Source: JADZAI01 sp047602465
GTDB lineage: Bacteria; Pseudomonadota; Alphaproteobacteria; Micropepsales; Micropepsaceae
Length of the DNA: 64,000 nt
NCBI GenBank assembly: GCA_047602465.1
Contig: JASGHF010000001.1
Location: 682,001-746,000, forward strand
Reading direction: 5' to 3'
Below the pieces are notes generated by a model that was given only the letters and a program-made list of their open reading frames with translations, did not search any database and was not told the origin of the DNA. Positions 8,725 through 17,320 of the stretch are shown here, piece after piece. Positions within the stretch are counted from its first letter, which is position 1. Each line of letters opens with the position of its first letter. The position numbers and the translations under genes are program-made.

Positions 8725-9381
8725 CTAGAGATCGAGCGGCGGATTGAGGATTTCGGCCGCCAGCCGGGCGTCGATCCGGCGCTTTTCGCTGAGCGAGCGG
8801 GCGTCGAGCAGTTCGACCAGCCGCCGGGCCTCGGCCAGCGAGCGGTCCATGCGCGGCAGCAGCCAGGCCGTGACATCGCCGGCGCGGCCGAGATCGATCT
8901 GGCGGTCGGCGAATTGTTTCATCAGCACGGCGCGGAGGAGATCGTCATCGGGCGCCGTGAGATCCACCGCGACGACGGTGTTGAGCCGCGTGCGGAGATC
9001 GGGCAGCGCGACGGGCCACCCGGCCATCGGCGTGCGGGCGGTGAAGAGGATGGTGCCGCCTTCGCCGGCCGCGCGGTTGAAGGCGTGGAACAGCGCCTCT
9101 TCCGCGTCCGCCTGGCCGGTGAGGCGGTCGGCGTCCTCGATGACGAGATGCGGGGCGGCGGCGGGCCAGACGCCCGCGCCGGCGCGCGCGGCGTGAAGAT
9201 GGGCGAGATGGGTCTTGCCGGCGCCTTCCGGGCCGACGATGGCGAGCATGCCGCCCGGCCAGTCCGGCCAGCGGTCGATCGCCTCCAGCGCCGCGCGGTT
9301 GCTGTCGGCGATGAAGAAATCCTCGCGCCCGCGCAGCTCGCGCGCGGGCAGAGGCAGGTTCAGTTGACGAGGGCGCGTCAT
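8725..9381 (-). CDS. hdaA: DnaA-related replication regulator HdaA
   Basis: 218 residues: the AAA+ module of DnaA without its DNA-binding domain. Residues 6-11 (QLNLPL) form a clamp-binding motif by which Hda docks on the DNA polymerase III beta clamp. Walker A is GPEGAGKTH (about 50-58), Walker B HLVIEDAD (about 79-86), followed by an Arg-containing region (LPDLRTRLNTV) and a lid with SLAEARRLVELLD. Hda promotes ATP hydrolysis by DnaA after initiation. Placement between ppk and a DUF2066 gene next to purM matches the Caulobacter neighbourhood, as I recall it. Confidence 0.9.
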   Translation of the reverse strand: MTRPRQLNLPLPARELRGREDFFIADSNRAALEAIDRWPDWPGGMLAIVGPEGAGKTHLAHLHAARAGAGVWPAAAPHLVIEDADRLTGQADAEEALFHAFNRAAGEGGTILFTARTPMAGWPVALPDLRTRLNTVVAVDLTAPDDDLLRAVLMKQFADRQIDLGRAGDVTAWLLPRMDRSLAEARRLVELLDARSLSEKRRIDARLAAEILNPPLDL

Positions 9382-9394
9382 GTCGCGCTCCGGC

Positions 9395-10585
9395 TTACTG
9401 CGGGCGGATGACCTGCGGCTCTTCGATCGGATCTTCCGGCTCCTCGACGGGGGCCGGGGCCGGCGAGGCTTCCGGGTCGTCGCGGGTCGCGCCGCCCAGC
9501 GCCATCGCCTTGCCGGACTGGTAGTCGGTCAGGACGCGGCCGGACGAGGACTCGCTGCTGGTGTAGATGCCGAAATTCGCCTGCTTCAGCGCCTGCTCGA
9601 ACTGGTCGTTGCGGCCGCGATAGCGCAGGCCGATCGCCATGCCCGTCACCGTCACGCGGGTGACGCTGACCTCCAGGATGTTCTGGATCTTGCGCAGGCG
9701 CTCCTCGATGGAGCGGCGCTGCGCCAGCGACGAATACGGCGCCCAGACGGAGATATAGGCCGAGATCGAATTATCGATCGCCGCGCCTTCCTTCCACGCC
9801 TCGTTCATCACCATGCCGAGCCTGGCGACGGCGCTGGCGAGCGCGCCGCGCTCGTCGTCGCCGCTGCCGGTGGCGGTGAAATCCTGCGAACCGCTTTCGC
9901 TGACGAGCTGCGCGGTCACGGTGGCCTGGCCGTTGGCATAGGACGCGCGGGCGACGAGCACGGCCTTCATGCCGTATTTGTCGGCGATGGTCTTGTAGGT
10001 GACCCAGTCGGTGCCGAGCGAGGCGCCGGGCGGAATGGCCGCCTTGTCGCCATCGTCGCCATAGGGCGCTTCGACGGGAATCAGCTCGTTCTCGAGCTTC
10101 ACCGCGCGGAAGGCGCCGAGCCAGAGATTGTCGTCGCCCCACAGGCGGGTGCCTTCGGAGGTTTCATAGAGCGGGATCGCCAGCGTCGAGGGGCCGCGGC
10201 GGTCGGCATAGGCGACGCCATTCTCGCGAAGGAACTTCTTCACGAGGTCGGCCTTGAAGAGATACGTCATGCTGGCGATGCATTTGGACGTCGAGCGCTT
10301 TTCGCCCGAGACCTCGTAGCCCGAGACGAAGGCATTGAGGTCTTCGCCCGAAGGCTCCGGCACCTTGCCCCAATCGGGTTCCGGGACGATGCGCTGGATC
10401 AGCTTCATCCAGGCGCCGCTATGGCCCTGGGTGTAGGCCGCCTCGCAGGCCTTGGGGCCGCTCTCGCCGGCCGCCTCGACCTGTACGCCCCGGACGACGA
10501 AAAGGCTGCCGACCGCATAGGCGGGCGCAGCCCAGAAGAGCGGCGCGGCCAGAGCCGCGGCGAACGCGAAAACCCGAAAACGCAT
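9395..10585 (-). CDS. DUF2066 exported protein
   Basis: 396 residues from the ATG at 10585. Residues 1-24 are a Sec signal peptide (MRFRVFAFAAALAAPLF to AYA), which decides this start over a longer in-frame opening to 10732 rich in Arg. The body matches the DUF2066 family found beside hda and purM: FVVRGVQVEAAG near the N-terminus and repeated alpha/beta stretches (VSVTRVTVTGMAIGLRYRG). The C-terminus is Pro/Glu rich (PAPAPVEEPEDPIEEPQ). The function of DUF2066 is not established. It ends 13 bases before the hdaA start and likely shares its transcript; it diverges from purM. Confidence 0.8.
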   Translation of the reverse strand: MRFRVFAFAAALAAPLFWAAPAYAVGSLFVVRGVQVEAAGESGPKACEAAYTQGHSGAWMKLIQRIVPEPDWGKVPEPSGEDLNAFVSGYEVSGEKRSTSKCIASMTYLFKADLVKKFLRENGVAYADRRGPSTLAIPLYETSEGTRLWGDDNLWLGAFRAVKLENELIPVEAPYGDDGDKAAIPPGASLGTDWVTYKTIADKYGMKAVLVARASYANGQATVTAQLVSESGSQDFTATGSGDDERGALASAVARLGMVMNEAWKEGAAIDNSISAYISVWAPYSSLAQRRSIEERLRKIQNILEVSVTRVTVTGMAIGLRYRGRNDQFEQALKQANFGIYTSSESSSGRVLTDYQSGKAMALGGATRDDPEASPAPAPVEEPEDPIEEPQVIRPQ

Positions 10586-10767
10586 GGAAACCGACGGTCC
10601 CTCCCGATGGTCTTCGCTTATATCGGCGCGGTCTGCGGCAAGAAAGGGGCGGTTTCCTGTAAGATGGATCACAGAGCGCGGAACCCACGGCGGCCGCCAA
10701 GCGCCCTTGATCCGCCGCCTGCGTTGGGTCAAACGCTTGGGAACCGCCCTTCCCGCCCGGAACGCCC

Positions 10768-11838
10768 ATGACAGACCGCCGCAATGGCCTCACCTATGCC
10801 GATTCAGGCGTCGATATCGATGCCGGCGAGGCGCTGGTGGAGCGCATCAAGCCGCTGGCGAAATCGACCCGCCGCCCCGGCGCCGACGCGGCGCTGGGCG
10901 GGTTCGGCGGGTTGTTCGACCTGAAGGCCTGCGGCTTCACAGACCCCGTTCTGGTGGCCGCCAATGACGGCGTCGGCACCAAGCTGAAACTGGCGATCGA
11001 CACGGGCCTGCATAGCGGCGTCGGCGTCGATCTGGTGGCGATGTGCGTCAACGACCTCGTCGTGCAGGGCGCGCAGCCGCTGTTCTTCCTCGACTATTTC
11101 GCGACCGGCAAACTGAATGTCGACGAGGCGGAGATCGTGATCGCCGGGATCGCCGATGGCTGCCGTCAGGCGGGCTGCGCCCTGATCGGCGGCGAGACGG
11201 CCGAGATGCCCGGCATGTACGCGAAGGGCGACTACGATCTCGCGGGTTTCGCGGTCGGCGCGGTGGAGCGCGATGCGATCCTGCCCAAGACCGCCGCGAT
11301 GACCGAAGGCGACGTGGTGATCGCCCTGCCGTCCAGCGGCGTCCATTCCAACGGCTTCTCGCTGGTGCGCCGCCTGCTGGAGCTGAACGGCATCGCCTAT
11401 GATGCGCCCCTGCCCTATGACACGTCGAAAACGGTGGCGCAGGCGCTGATCGCGCCGACGAAAATCTATGTCCGCGCCGTGCTGGCGCTGCTGGCGAAGG
11501 TGAAGGCCAAGGGCTTTGCCCACATCACCGGCGGCGGCATCACCGAGAACGCGCCCCGCGCGCTGACCGAGGGCCTCGACCTCGAAATCAATCTCTCGTC
11601 GTGGAAGCTGCCCAGGCTGTTCGGCTGGCTGCAGGCGCTGGGCGGGATCGATCCGGCGGAGATGCTGCGGACCTTCAATTGCGGCGTCGGCATGATCGCC
11701 ATCGTCGCGGCGGAAGACGCCGATGCGGCCCTCGCCGCGCTGACCGACGCGGGCGAAGCGCCGTTCGTCGCCGGACGTCTCGGCATCGGGCATGGCGAGC
11801 CGAAGGTCATCTATCGCGGCGCGCTGGAGGGCGCGTGA
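10768..11838 (+). CDS. purM: Phosphoribosylformylglycinamidine cyclo-ligase (AIR synthetase)
   Basis: 356 residues. Step five of purine synthesis: ATP-dependent closure of FGAM to AIR in the cytosol. It begins MTDRRNGLTYADSGVDIDAGEALV; the DGVGTKLK motif and ALIGGETAEMPGMY mark the ATP-grasp-like PurM fold, and HITGGGITENAPR the C-terminal domain. Length and motifs are standard. The stop overlaps the purN start by 4 bases (GTGA), so the two are translationally coupled. The upstream 182 bases are shared with the divergent DUF2066 gene; I see no clear promoter there. Confidence 0.96.
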   Translation: MTDRRNGLTYADSGVDIDAGEALVERIKPLAKSTRRPGADAALGGFGGLFDLKACGFTDPVLVAANDGVGTKLKLAIDTGLHSGVGVDLVAMCVNDLVVQGAQPLFFLDYFATGKLNVDEAEIVIAGIADGCRQAGCALIGGETAEMPGMYAKGDYDLAGFAVGAVERDAILPKTAAMTEGDVVIALPSSGVHSNGFSLVRRLLELNGIAYDAPLPYDTSKTVAQALIAPTKIYVRAVLALLAKVKAKGFAHITGGGITENAPRALTEGLDLEINLSSWKLPRLFGWLQALGGIDPAEMLRTFNCGVGMIAIVAAEDADAALAALTDAGEAPFVAGRLGIGHGEPKVIYRGALEGA

Positions 11839-12428
11839 GCGCGCGGCTGAAGGCCGCCGTCATCATCTCGGGCGGCGGATCGAACCTGAAGGCGCTGATC
11901 GCGGCGGCGGAGAAGCCGGACTGCGCCTTCGCCGTGACGCATGTGATCTGCAACCGCCCGGATGCCGGCGGCCTCGCGCATGCGGCGGCGGGCGGGATTC
12001 CGGCGACGGTCATCGATCACAAGGCGTTTGCATCACGCGAGGCGTTCGACGCGGCGCTGGATGCCGAACTCAAGCGCATCGCGCCGGACATCGTGGCGCT
12101 GGCCGGGTTCATGCGCATCCTCACCGCGCCTTTCATCGAAAGCTGGAGGGGCAAGATGACCAACATCCACCCCTCGCTGCTGCCGCTCTACAAGGGCCTG
12201 CATCCGCACGCCCAGGCGCTGGCCGCAGGCGCGAGCGTGCATGGATGCACCGTGCATTGGGTGACGCCGGGCGTCGATGAAGGACCGATCATCGCGCAGG
12301 CCGAAGTGCCGATCCTGACCGGAGACACGGAAGAAGTGCTGCAGGCGCGCACGCTGATCGAAGAACACAAGCTCTATGCCCGCGCGCTGACGATGATCGC
12401 CAAAGGCGAGGCGGTCTATCCGGCCTGA
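11835..12428 (+). CDS. purN: Phosphoribosylglycinamide formyltransferase
   Basis: 197 residues. Transfers formyl from 10-formyl-THF to GAR, step three of purine synthesis. The N-terminal phosphate loop is AVIISGGGSNLKALI; catalytic residues are Asn and His in TNIHPSLLP and Asp in TPGVDEGPII. The start is the GTG at 11835 overlapping the purM stop, giving the usual length. Its last 13 bases overlap the end of the convergent acetyltransferase gene. Confidence 0.96.
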   Translation: MSARLKAAVIISGGGSNLKALIAAAEKPDCAFAVTHVICNRPDAGGLAHAAAGGIPATVIDHKAFASREAFDAALDAELKRIAPDIVALAGFMRILTAPFIESWRGKMTNIHPSLLPLYKGLHPHAQALAAGASVHGCTVHWVTPGVDEGPIIAQAEVPILTGDTEEVLQARTLIEEHKLYARALTMIAKGEAVYPA

Positions 12429-12973
12429 GCGCGCCAGGCGTCGCGCGTGATCGCGTAGATCACGGCCGCGAATTTTTCGCCGTCGTCATCCAGTTCCGCC
12501 GCGTGATCGAAGGTGAAGCCGAGACGCTTCATCACCGCGGTGCTGTTATCGTTCGGCGCGTCGGCGATGGAGATGAGGCGCTTCTCGCCATAGACCTCGA
12601 AGGCGATGCGAGCCCATGCGCGGCCTGCCTCGGTCGCATAGCCCTGCCCCCAGAACGGCCGCGCCAGACGCCAGCCAAGCTCCAGCACGTCCGGGTACCA
12701 GACCTCGTAAGACATGCCGCACATGCCGAGCAGTTGCCCATCGGCGCGGCGTTCAACAGCCGCCATGCCGTGCCCGTGCGAGGCGAGCTTCGCATTGATG
12801 CGGGCGGCCATCGCGTTCGATTCCGCCGCCGTCATCGTGCCGCCGAGATATCGCATGACCTCGTCATCGCCGTTCATCGCGGCGAGAAACGGCAGATCGT
12901 CATCGCGATAGGGGCGAAGGATCAGCCGCTCGGTGAGGATCGGCTTGCCAGCACGGATGTCGTCGCGGGTCAT
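12416..12973 (-). CDS. GNAT family N-acetyltransferase (RimJ/RimL-like)
   Basis: 185 residues. Starts ILTERLILRPYRDDDLPFLAAM, the usual opening of RimJ/RimL-type GNATs. The acetyl-CoA loop is RPFWGQGYATEAGRAW, followed by NDNSTAVMKRLGF, the conserved C-terminal strand-helix. The substrate is unknown; relatives acetylate protein N-termini or small amines. The ATG at 12973 is preferred over a TTG at 12991, which lies inside the ndk terminator hairpin. It overlaps the 3' end of purN. Confidence 0.85.
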   Translation of the reverse strand: MTRDDIRAGKPILTERLILRPYRDDDLPFLAAMNGDDEVMRYLGGTMTAAESNAMAARINAKLASHGHGMAAVERRADGQLLGMCGMSYEVWYPDVLELGWRLARPFWGQGYATEAGRAWARIAFEVYGEKRLISIADAPNDNSTAVMKRLGFTFDHAAELDDDGEKFAAVIYAITRDAWRAQAG

Positions 12974-12990
12974 CGCGTCAGTATGGCGCA

Positions 12991-13021
12991 AACGAAAAGG
13001 GGTGGCACCAGGCCACCCCTT
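12991..13021 (-). terminator. Rho-independent terminator of ndk
   Basis: Perfect 10-bp stem (12997-13006 with 13012-13021), 5-base loop, followed on the minus strand by TTTTCGTT. It lies 27 bases past the ndk stop. Confidence 0.85.
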
Positions 13022-13047
13022 CTAAAGCCGCAAGATGCGGAACGGTG

Positions 13048-13470
13048 TCAGCCGACGATTTCGGCGTCGGTGAAGAAATAGGCGATCTCGCGCGCGGCGC
13101 TGGCCGGCGAATCCGAACCATGGACCGAGTTGGCTTCGATCAATTCGGCGAACTCCTTGCGGATCGTGCCGGCGTCGGCATTCGCGGGGTTGGTCGCGCC
13201 CATCACGGTGCGGTAGGCGGCGATGGCGTTCTCGCCTTCCAGAACCTGCACGACCACCGGGCCGGAGGTCATGAAAGCGACGAGGTCACCGAAGAAGCCG
13301 CGCTCCTTGTGCTCGGCGTAGAAGCCCTCGGCCTTCTCCTTGGAGAGGCGGATGCGCTTCTGGGCGACGATCTTCAGGCCCGAGCCTTCGATCACGGCGT
13401 TGATCTTGCCGGTTAGATTGCGGCGGGTGGCGTCGGGCTTGATGATCGAAAAGGTACGTTCGAGGGCCAA
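13048..13470 (-). CDS. ndk: Nucleoside diphosphate kinase
   Basis: 140 residues, the normal Ndk length. Transfers the gamma-phosphate between NTPs and NDPs through phospho-His117 (NSVHGSD). It begins MALERTFSIIKPDATRRN. The start is a TTG at 13470: GGAGG stands 5 bases upstream and this gives the exact family N-terminus, while the open frame further upstream reads low-complexity antisense sequence. A strong terminator follows. It diverges from the TMEM175-like gene. Confidence 0.95.
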   Translation of the reverse strand: MALERTFSIIKPDATRRNLTGKINAVIEGSGLKIVAQKRIRLSKEKAEGFYAEHKERGFFGDLVAFMTSGPVVVQVLEGENAIAAYRTVMGATNPANADAGTIRKEFAELIEANSVHGSDSPASAAREIAYFFTDAEIVG

Positions 13471-13608
13471 TTCGGCCTCCTTTATTGCAATGCAACCGGT
13501 GAAACTGGCGCGGCTTATAGGGGGCGGCCCGACGCCGGGCAAGCGGGCCCGCTCGCCTGGGTGAGGGTCTCGTGATATCAGGCACTTAAGGCAGCTTTGG
13601 GGAGCGCT

Positions 13609-14331
13609 TTGCGCGGACTGCGGACCATCCATCCATTGAAGGGCGAAGCGGAGTTCCGCTGGCGGGGTGATGAAGGTTCTCGCGTCGAGGCCCTGTCGGA
13701 CATGGTTTTCGCCTTCGCGCTGACCTTGCTGGTGGTCTCCAGCGCGCCGCCCGCGACCTTCGGCGAACTGACGATGCAGGTATGGGGTTTCCCCGGCTTC
13801 GCGATGGCCTTCGCCATCCTGCTGCTCATCTGGCACTCGCACTACATCTTCTTCCGCCGCTTCGGCCTCGATGGCGGCTGGGTGATGACGGCGAATGCCG
13901 GGCTGCTGTTCCTGATCCTCTTCCTCGTCTATCCGCTGAAATATCTGGCGACGATGCTGTCGAGCTTCCTGCAATCGCTGGCGGCGGGGGCGCCCGCCGC
14001 GCCGCTGACGCTGGAGGAGGCGCAGGGCGCGCTGGCGCTCTATTCCGTCGGGTATGCGGCGGTGTTCCTGATGTTCGCGGCGCTCTATGGCCTCGCGCTG
14101 GGCGCGGCCGACCGGCTGGAGCTGACCCCCAGGGAACTGGCCGCCACGCGCTATTCCTTCTGGCAGCAGATCATCCATGTCGCGACCGGCACGGTGGCGG
14201 CGCTGCTCGCCCTGCTGCTGCCGACGAAGTTCGCGCCGTTCGCCGGCTTCACCTACTTCTTCATCGGCCCGGCCATCGCCTTCGCCGGCCGCGCCTTCCG
14301 CACGCCCAAGCCCGAGGCTGTGACCGGGTGA
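13609..14331 (+). CDS. TMEM175-family (DUF1211) membrane protein, predicted K+ channel
   Basis: About 240 residues with a run of hydrophobic helices, the first carrying RVEALSDMVFAFALTLLV, a variant of the RxxxFSD signature of TMEM175 channels (Phe of FSD replaced by Leu). Bacterial members form tetrameric K+-permeable channels with two six-helix repeats or one; here the length fits one. The start is uncertain: no ATG precedes the signature. TTG at 13609 has GGGGAG upstream; TTG at 13597 is also possible. Ion selectivity cannot be judged. Confidence 0.75.
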   Translation: MRGLRTIHPLKGEAEFRWRGDEGSRVEALSDMVFAFALTLLVVSSAPPATFGELTMQVWGFPGFAMAFAILLLIWHSHYIFFRRFGLDGGWVMTANAGLLFLILFLVYPLKYLATMLSSFLQSLAAGAPAAPLTLEEAQGALALYSVGYAAVFLMFAALYGLALGAADRLELTPRELAATRYSFWQQIIHVATGTVAALLALLLPTKFAPFAGFTYFFIGPAIAFAGRAFRTPKPEAVTG

Positions 14332-14372
14332 GATTTGCGCGGCCTTCGCAGTTGCGATAAGCCCCGCCCGTT

Positions 14373-16265
14373 ATGCTCACCATCGACGATTTTTCCTGCC
14401 GGATCGCCGGACGCCTGATTATTGACCATGCCTCGGCCTTCATCCCGGCCGGGCACAAGGTGGGGCTTGTCGGGCGCAACGGCTCGGGCAAGACGACGCT
14501 GTTCAAGGCGATCCAGGGCCGCATCGAGAGCGAGAGCGGCCGCATCACCCTGCCCAAGGGCCTGCGCATGGGCGGCGTGGCGCAGGAAGCGCCCGCCAGC
14601 CAGACCTCGCTGCTGGACGTGGTGCTGGCCGCCAATACCGAGCGCGCGGCGCTGATGGCGGAGGCCGAGACGTCGAAAGACCCGATGCGGGTCGCCGAGA
14701 TCGAGATGCGGCTGGCCGATATCGGCGCGCATGCAGCCCCCGCCCGCGCGGCTGCGATCCTGGCCGGGCTCGGCTTCGGCGCCGACGACATTCATCGTCC
14801 GTGTGCGGACTTCTCCGGCGGCTGGCGCATGCGCGTGGCGCTGGCGGCGGTGCTGTTCTCCGAACCCGATTTGCTGCTGCTGGACGAGCCGACCAACTAT
14901 CTCGACCTTGAAGGCGCGCTGTGGCTTGAGGACTATCTTGAGCACTATCCGCACACGGTCCTGCTGATCAGCCACGATCGCGACCTTCTCAACCGCGCGG
15001 TCGACGCGATCCTGCATCTCGAGAACGGCAAGCTGAAGCTTTACACGGGCGGCTTCGACCGCTTCCAGCAGCAGCGCGCGATGCAGCTGGACCTGCTGCG
15101 CGCCGCCAAGACCAAACAGGACGCGCAGGCGAAGCACCTGCAGGCCTTCGTCGACCGCTTCAGGGCCAAGGCCTCCAAAGCCAAGCAGGCGCAGAGCCGC
15201 GTGAAGGCGCTGGAGAAGATGCAGGCGATCCAGATTCCGCCGGAGGAGCGTGTCGCGCCCATCGTCTTCCCCGAAACGGAACAGATGTCGCCGCCGGTGC
15301 TGGTGTTCGACGACGTGGCGACCGGCTATGGCGACCATGTCGTGCTGTCGCGCCTGAACCTCAGGATCGATCCGGACGACCGTATCGCCCTGCTGGGCAA
15401 GAACGGCAACGGCAAGTCGACCTTCGCCAAGCTGATCTCGCAGCGTCTGAAGGCGATGAGCGGCAGCGTGGTTCGCTCGCCCAAGCTGCGCATCGGCTAT
15501 TTCGCGCAGCACCAGGTCGATGAGCTCGACATGGACGGCACGCCCTTCAGCCACATGGCCAAGAAGATGCCGGACGCCATCGAGAGCAAGGTGCGGGCGC
15601 GCTGCGGCTATTTCGGCTTCAGCGTCGACAAGGTGTTCACCAAGATCTCGGCGCTGTCCGGCGGTGAGAAGGCGCGGCTGCTGCTGGCGCTCGCGGCGTT
15701 CGATGCGCCGCACATCATGGTGCTGGACGAACCGACCAACCATCTCGACATCGAGGCGCGCGCCGCGCTGATCGAGGCCATCGCCGGCTATGACGGCGCG
15801 GTGATCCTGGTCAGCCACGACCGCCATCTGATCGAAACCAGCGCCGACCAGCTGTGGCTTGTCGCCGATGGCCGCGTCGCGCCGTTCGAGGGCGATCTCG
15901 ACGAGTACGAGGACTATGTGCTGGGCCGCAAAGGCAAGCCCGGCACGCAGCAGGCCGGAGCCAACGCCGCCGCCGAGAAGGTCAACAAGGCCGACCAGCG
16001 CAAGGCCGCCGCCGGCAAGCGCAGCGAACTCGCGCCGCTGAAGAAGAAGTCGGACGCGGCGGAGAAGGAGGTCACGCGCCTCACCGCCGAGATCGCCAAG
16101 CTGGATGTGCAGATGGCGGACCCGAAGCTCTACAAGGCCGATCCGTTCAAGCTGCTCGACATCACCAAGGCGCGCGGCGAGCTGAAGAAGAAGCTGAGCG
16201 AGGCGGAGAGCGTGTGGGTGGAAGCGCTGGAAGCCTACGAAGAGGCCGGGCGCGAGGTCGCCTAG
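14373..16265 (+). CDS. ABC-F family ATPase (YheS/Uup-like)
   Basis: 630 residues, soluble, two ATP-binding cassettes with no membrane segments. Cassette 1: Walker A GRNGSGKTT (about 34-42), signature FSGGWRMR, Walker B LLLLDEPTNYLD. Cassette 2: GKNGNGKS, LSGGEKAR, MVLDEPTNHLD. Between them is the Lys/Arg-rich linker of ABC-F proteins (FRAKASKAKQAQSRVKALEK), and residues about 540-630 form a charged C-terminal coiled coil. ABC-F proteins act at the ribosomal E site. The order of domains is closest to YheS/Uup; the exact subfamily is not certain. It starts 41 bases after the channel gene. Confidence 0.9.
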   Translation: MLTIDDFSCRIAGRLIIDHASAFIPAGHKVGLVGRNGSGKTTLFKAIQGRIESESGRITLPKGLRMGGVAQEAPASQTSLLDVVLAANTERAALMAEAETSKDPMRVAEIEMRLADIGAHAAPARAAAILAGLGFGADDIHRPCADFSGGWRMRVALAAVLFSEPDLLLLDEPTNYLDLEGALWLEDYLEHYPHTVLLISHDRDLLNRAVDAILHLENGKLKLYTGGFDRFQQQRAMQLDLLRAAKTKQDAQAKHLQAFVDRFRAKASKAKQAQSRVKALEKMQAIQIPPEERVAPIVFPETEQMSPPVLVFDDVATGYGDHVVLSRLNLRIDPDDRIALLGKNGNGKSTFAKLISQRLKAMSGSVVRSPKLRIGYFAQHQVDELDMDGTPFSHMAKKMPDAIESKVRARCGYFGFSVDKVFTKISALSGGEKARLLLALAAFDAPHIMVLDEPTNHLDIEARAALIEAIAGYDGAVILVSHDRHLIETSADQLWLVADGRVAPFEGDLDEYEDYVLGRKGKPGTQQAGANAAAEKVNKADQRKAAAGKRSELAPLKKKSDAAEKEVTRLTAEIAKLDVQMADPKLYKADPFKLLDITKARGELKKKLSEAESVWVEALEAYEEAGREVA

Positions 16266-16328
16266 CGCCCGGCGAGCCGCGCCTTCGCGGTCTGGTACCA
16301 GCGCTTGTTGATCTTGCGGACATGCGGC

Positions 16329-17309
16329 TCAGCCGAGCATGGACGCCAGTGCGGGGCTGAGACGTTCTGCCGCTTGCCGGGGGTCGCGGGTCACGACGCG
16401 GGCGGCGATGCCGTGGGTCGCTGCGAAAGAGACGCCGCGGGCCGCGCCCATGACCATCAGCGCCGTGGCGAGCGCGTCGGCTGTCATGCAGGAGGCATGG
16501 ACCACTGACGCGGCGGCGGGCGCTTCGTCGAGCGGGAGGCCGCTGCGGGGATCGAGCGTGTGCGAGACGCGGCGGCCGCCAAGGAAGCGGGCGCGGCGGT
16601 AGTCGCCTGATGTCGCGATGGCCGCTTGATGCAGGGCGATGGTCAACGGCTCGGCCGCCATGTCGGGCGACGATTCGAGTTCCACCCACCAGGGCGCGCC
16701 GTCTTCCTTGACGCCCCACCCTTTCAGTTCGCCGCCGATTTCGACAAGCGCGGACGGAACGCCGTGGGCCTGCAAGGCCGCGGCGACCAGATCGGCGGCA
16801 TAGCCCTTGGCGATGCCGGAGAAATCGAGCGTGAGGCCGGGCTGATAGACGCGGGCGCCTTCGATGGCGATCTCGCGCCAGGTCGCGCTGCCGCGCGCAC
16901 CCGCCAGCGCCAGCGCTGACGGCGCATCCGGCGATGGCTGCGACGCGCCAAAACCCCAGAGTTCGGTGAAGCCGCCAAGCGCGGGATCGAAGGCGCCGCC
17001 GCTGAGATCGGCGATGCGAAGCGCCTCCAACAGCACGCGCCGGAAATGCTGCGGCGCCTCAAGCCATGCGCCTGCGCGCGCCGCATTGAAGCGCGAGAGA
17101 AACGAGTCAGGCTCCCACTGGCTCATCTCGCCGATGACGGCCGCGAGCGCGCCGTCGATGATCGTGTCCGCCGCATCGAACGACAGCGCGGCGGGCAGGA
17201 AGGCCTGCACCGACCATGTCGTTCCCATCGTCCTGCCGGCCAGCGTGGTGCGCCCGCCGTAGGGCAGGACCGGCGGCGTTTCGACCGCCGGGATGAGGAT
17301 GCGGTTCAC
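16329..17309 (-). CDS. apbE: FAD:protein FMN transferase (ApbE family)
   Basis: 326 residues. ApbE moves FMN from FAD to a Ser/Thr of an exported flavoprotein. Seen: GRTMGTTWSVQ at the N-terminus, LTLDFSGIAKGYAADLV (flavin site), HTLDPRSGLPL and the Mg-site region MTADALATALMVMG near the C-terminus. The start is a GTG at 17309 with a G-rich Shine-Dalgarno. The N-terminus (MNRILIPAVETPPVLPYGG) has no signal peptide or lipobox, unusual for an enzyme that normally acts outside the membrane. It is last in a minus-strand run with DUF4198, DUF2271 and PepSY genes (11-base gap). Confidence 0.9.
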   Translation of the reverse strand: MNRILIPAVETPPVLPYGGRTTLAGRTMGTTWSVQAFLPAALSFDAADTIIDGALAAVIGEMSQWEPDSFLSRFNAARAGAWLEAPQHFRRVLLEALRIADLSGGAFDPALGGFTELWGFGASQPSPDAPSALALAGARGSATWREIAIEGARVYQPGLTLDFSGIAKGYAADLVAAALQAHGVPSALVEIGGELKGWGVKEDGAPWWVELESSPDMAAEPLTIALHQAAIATSGDYRRARFLGGRRVSHTLDPRSGLPLDEAPAAASVVHASCMTADALATALMVMGAARGVSFAATHGIAARVVTRDPRQAAERLSPALASMLG

Positions 17310-17320
17310 TGCCCCCCCTC

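Noticed and set aside
13471..14178. Extension of the ndk frame by 236 codons upstream
   Set aside because: The extension is antisense to the TMEM175-like gene. TTG 13470 has GGAGG and gives the exact Ndk length.
16263..16331. Minus-strand tail reading PHVRKINKRWYQTAKARL before a stop, past the end of apbE
   Set aside because: It looks protein-like, but the frame has no start of its own and shares the ABC-F stop. It could be a remnant; not enough to call a gene.
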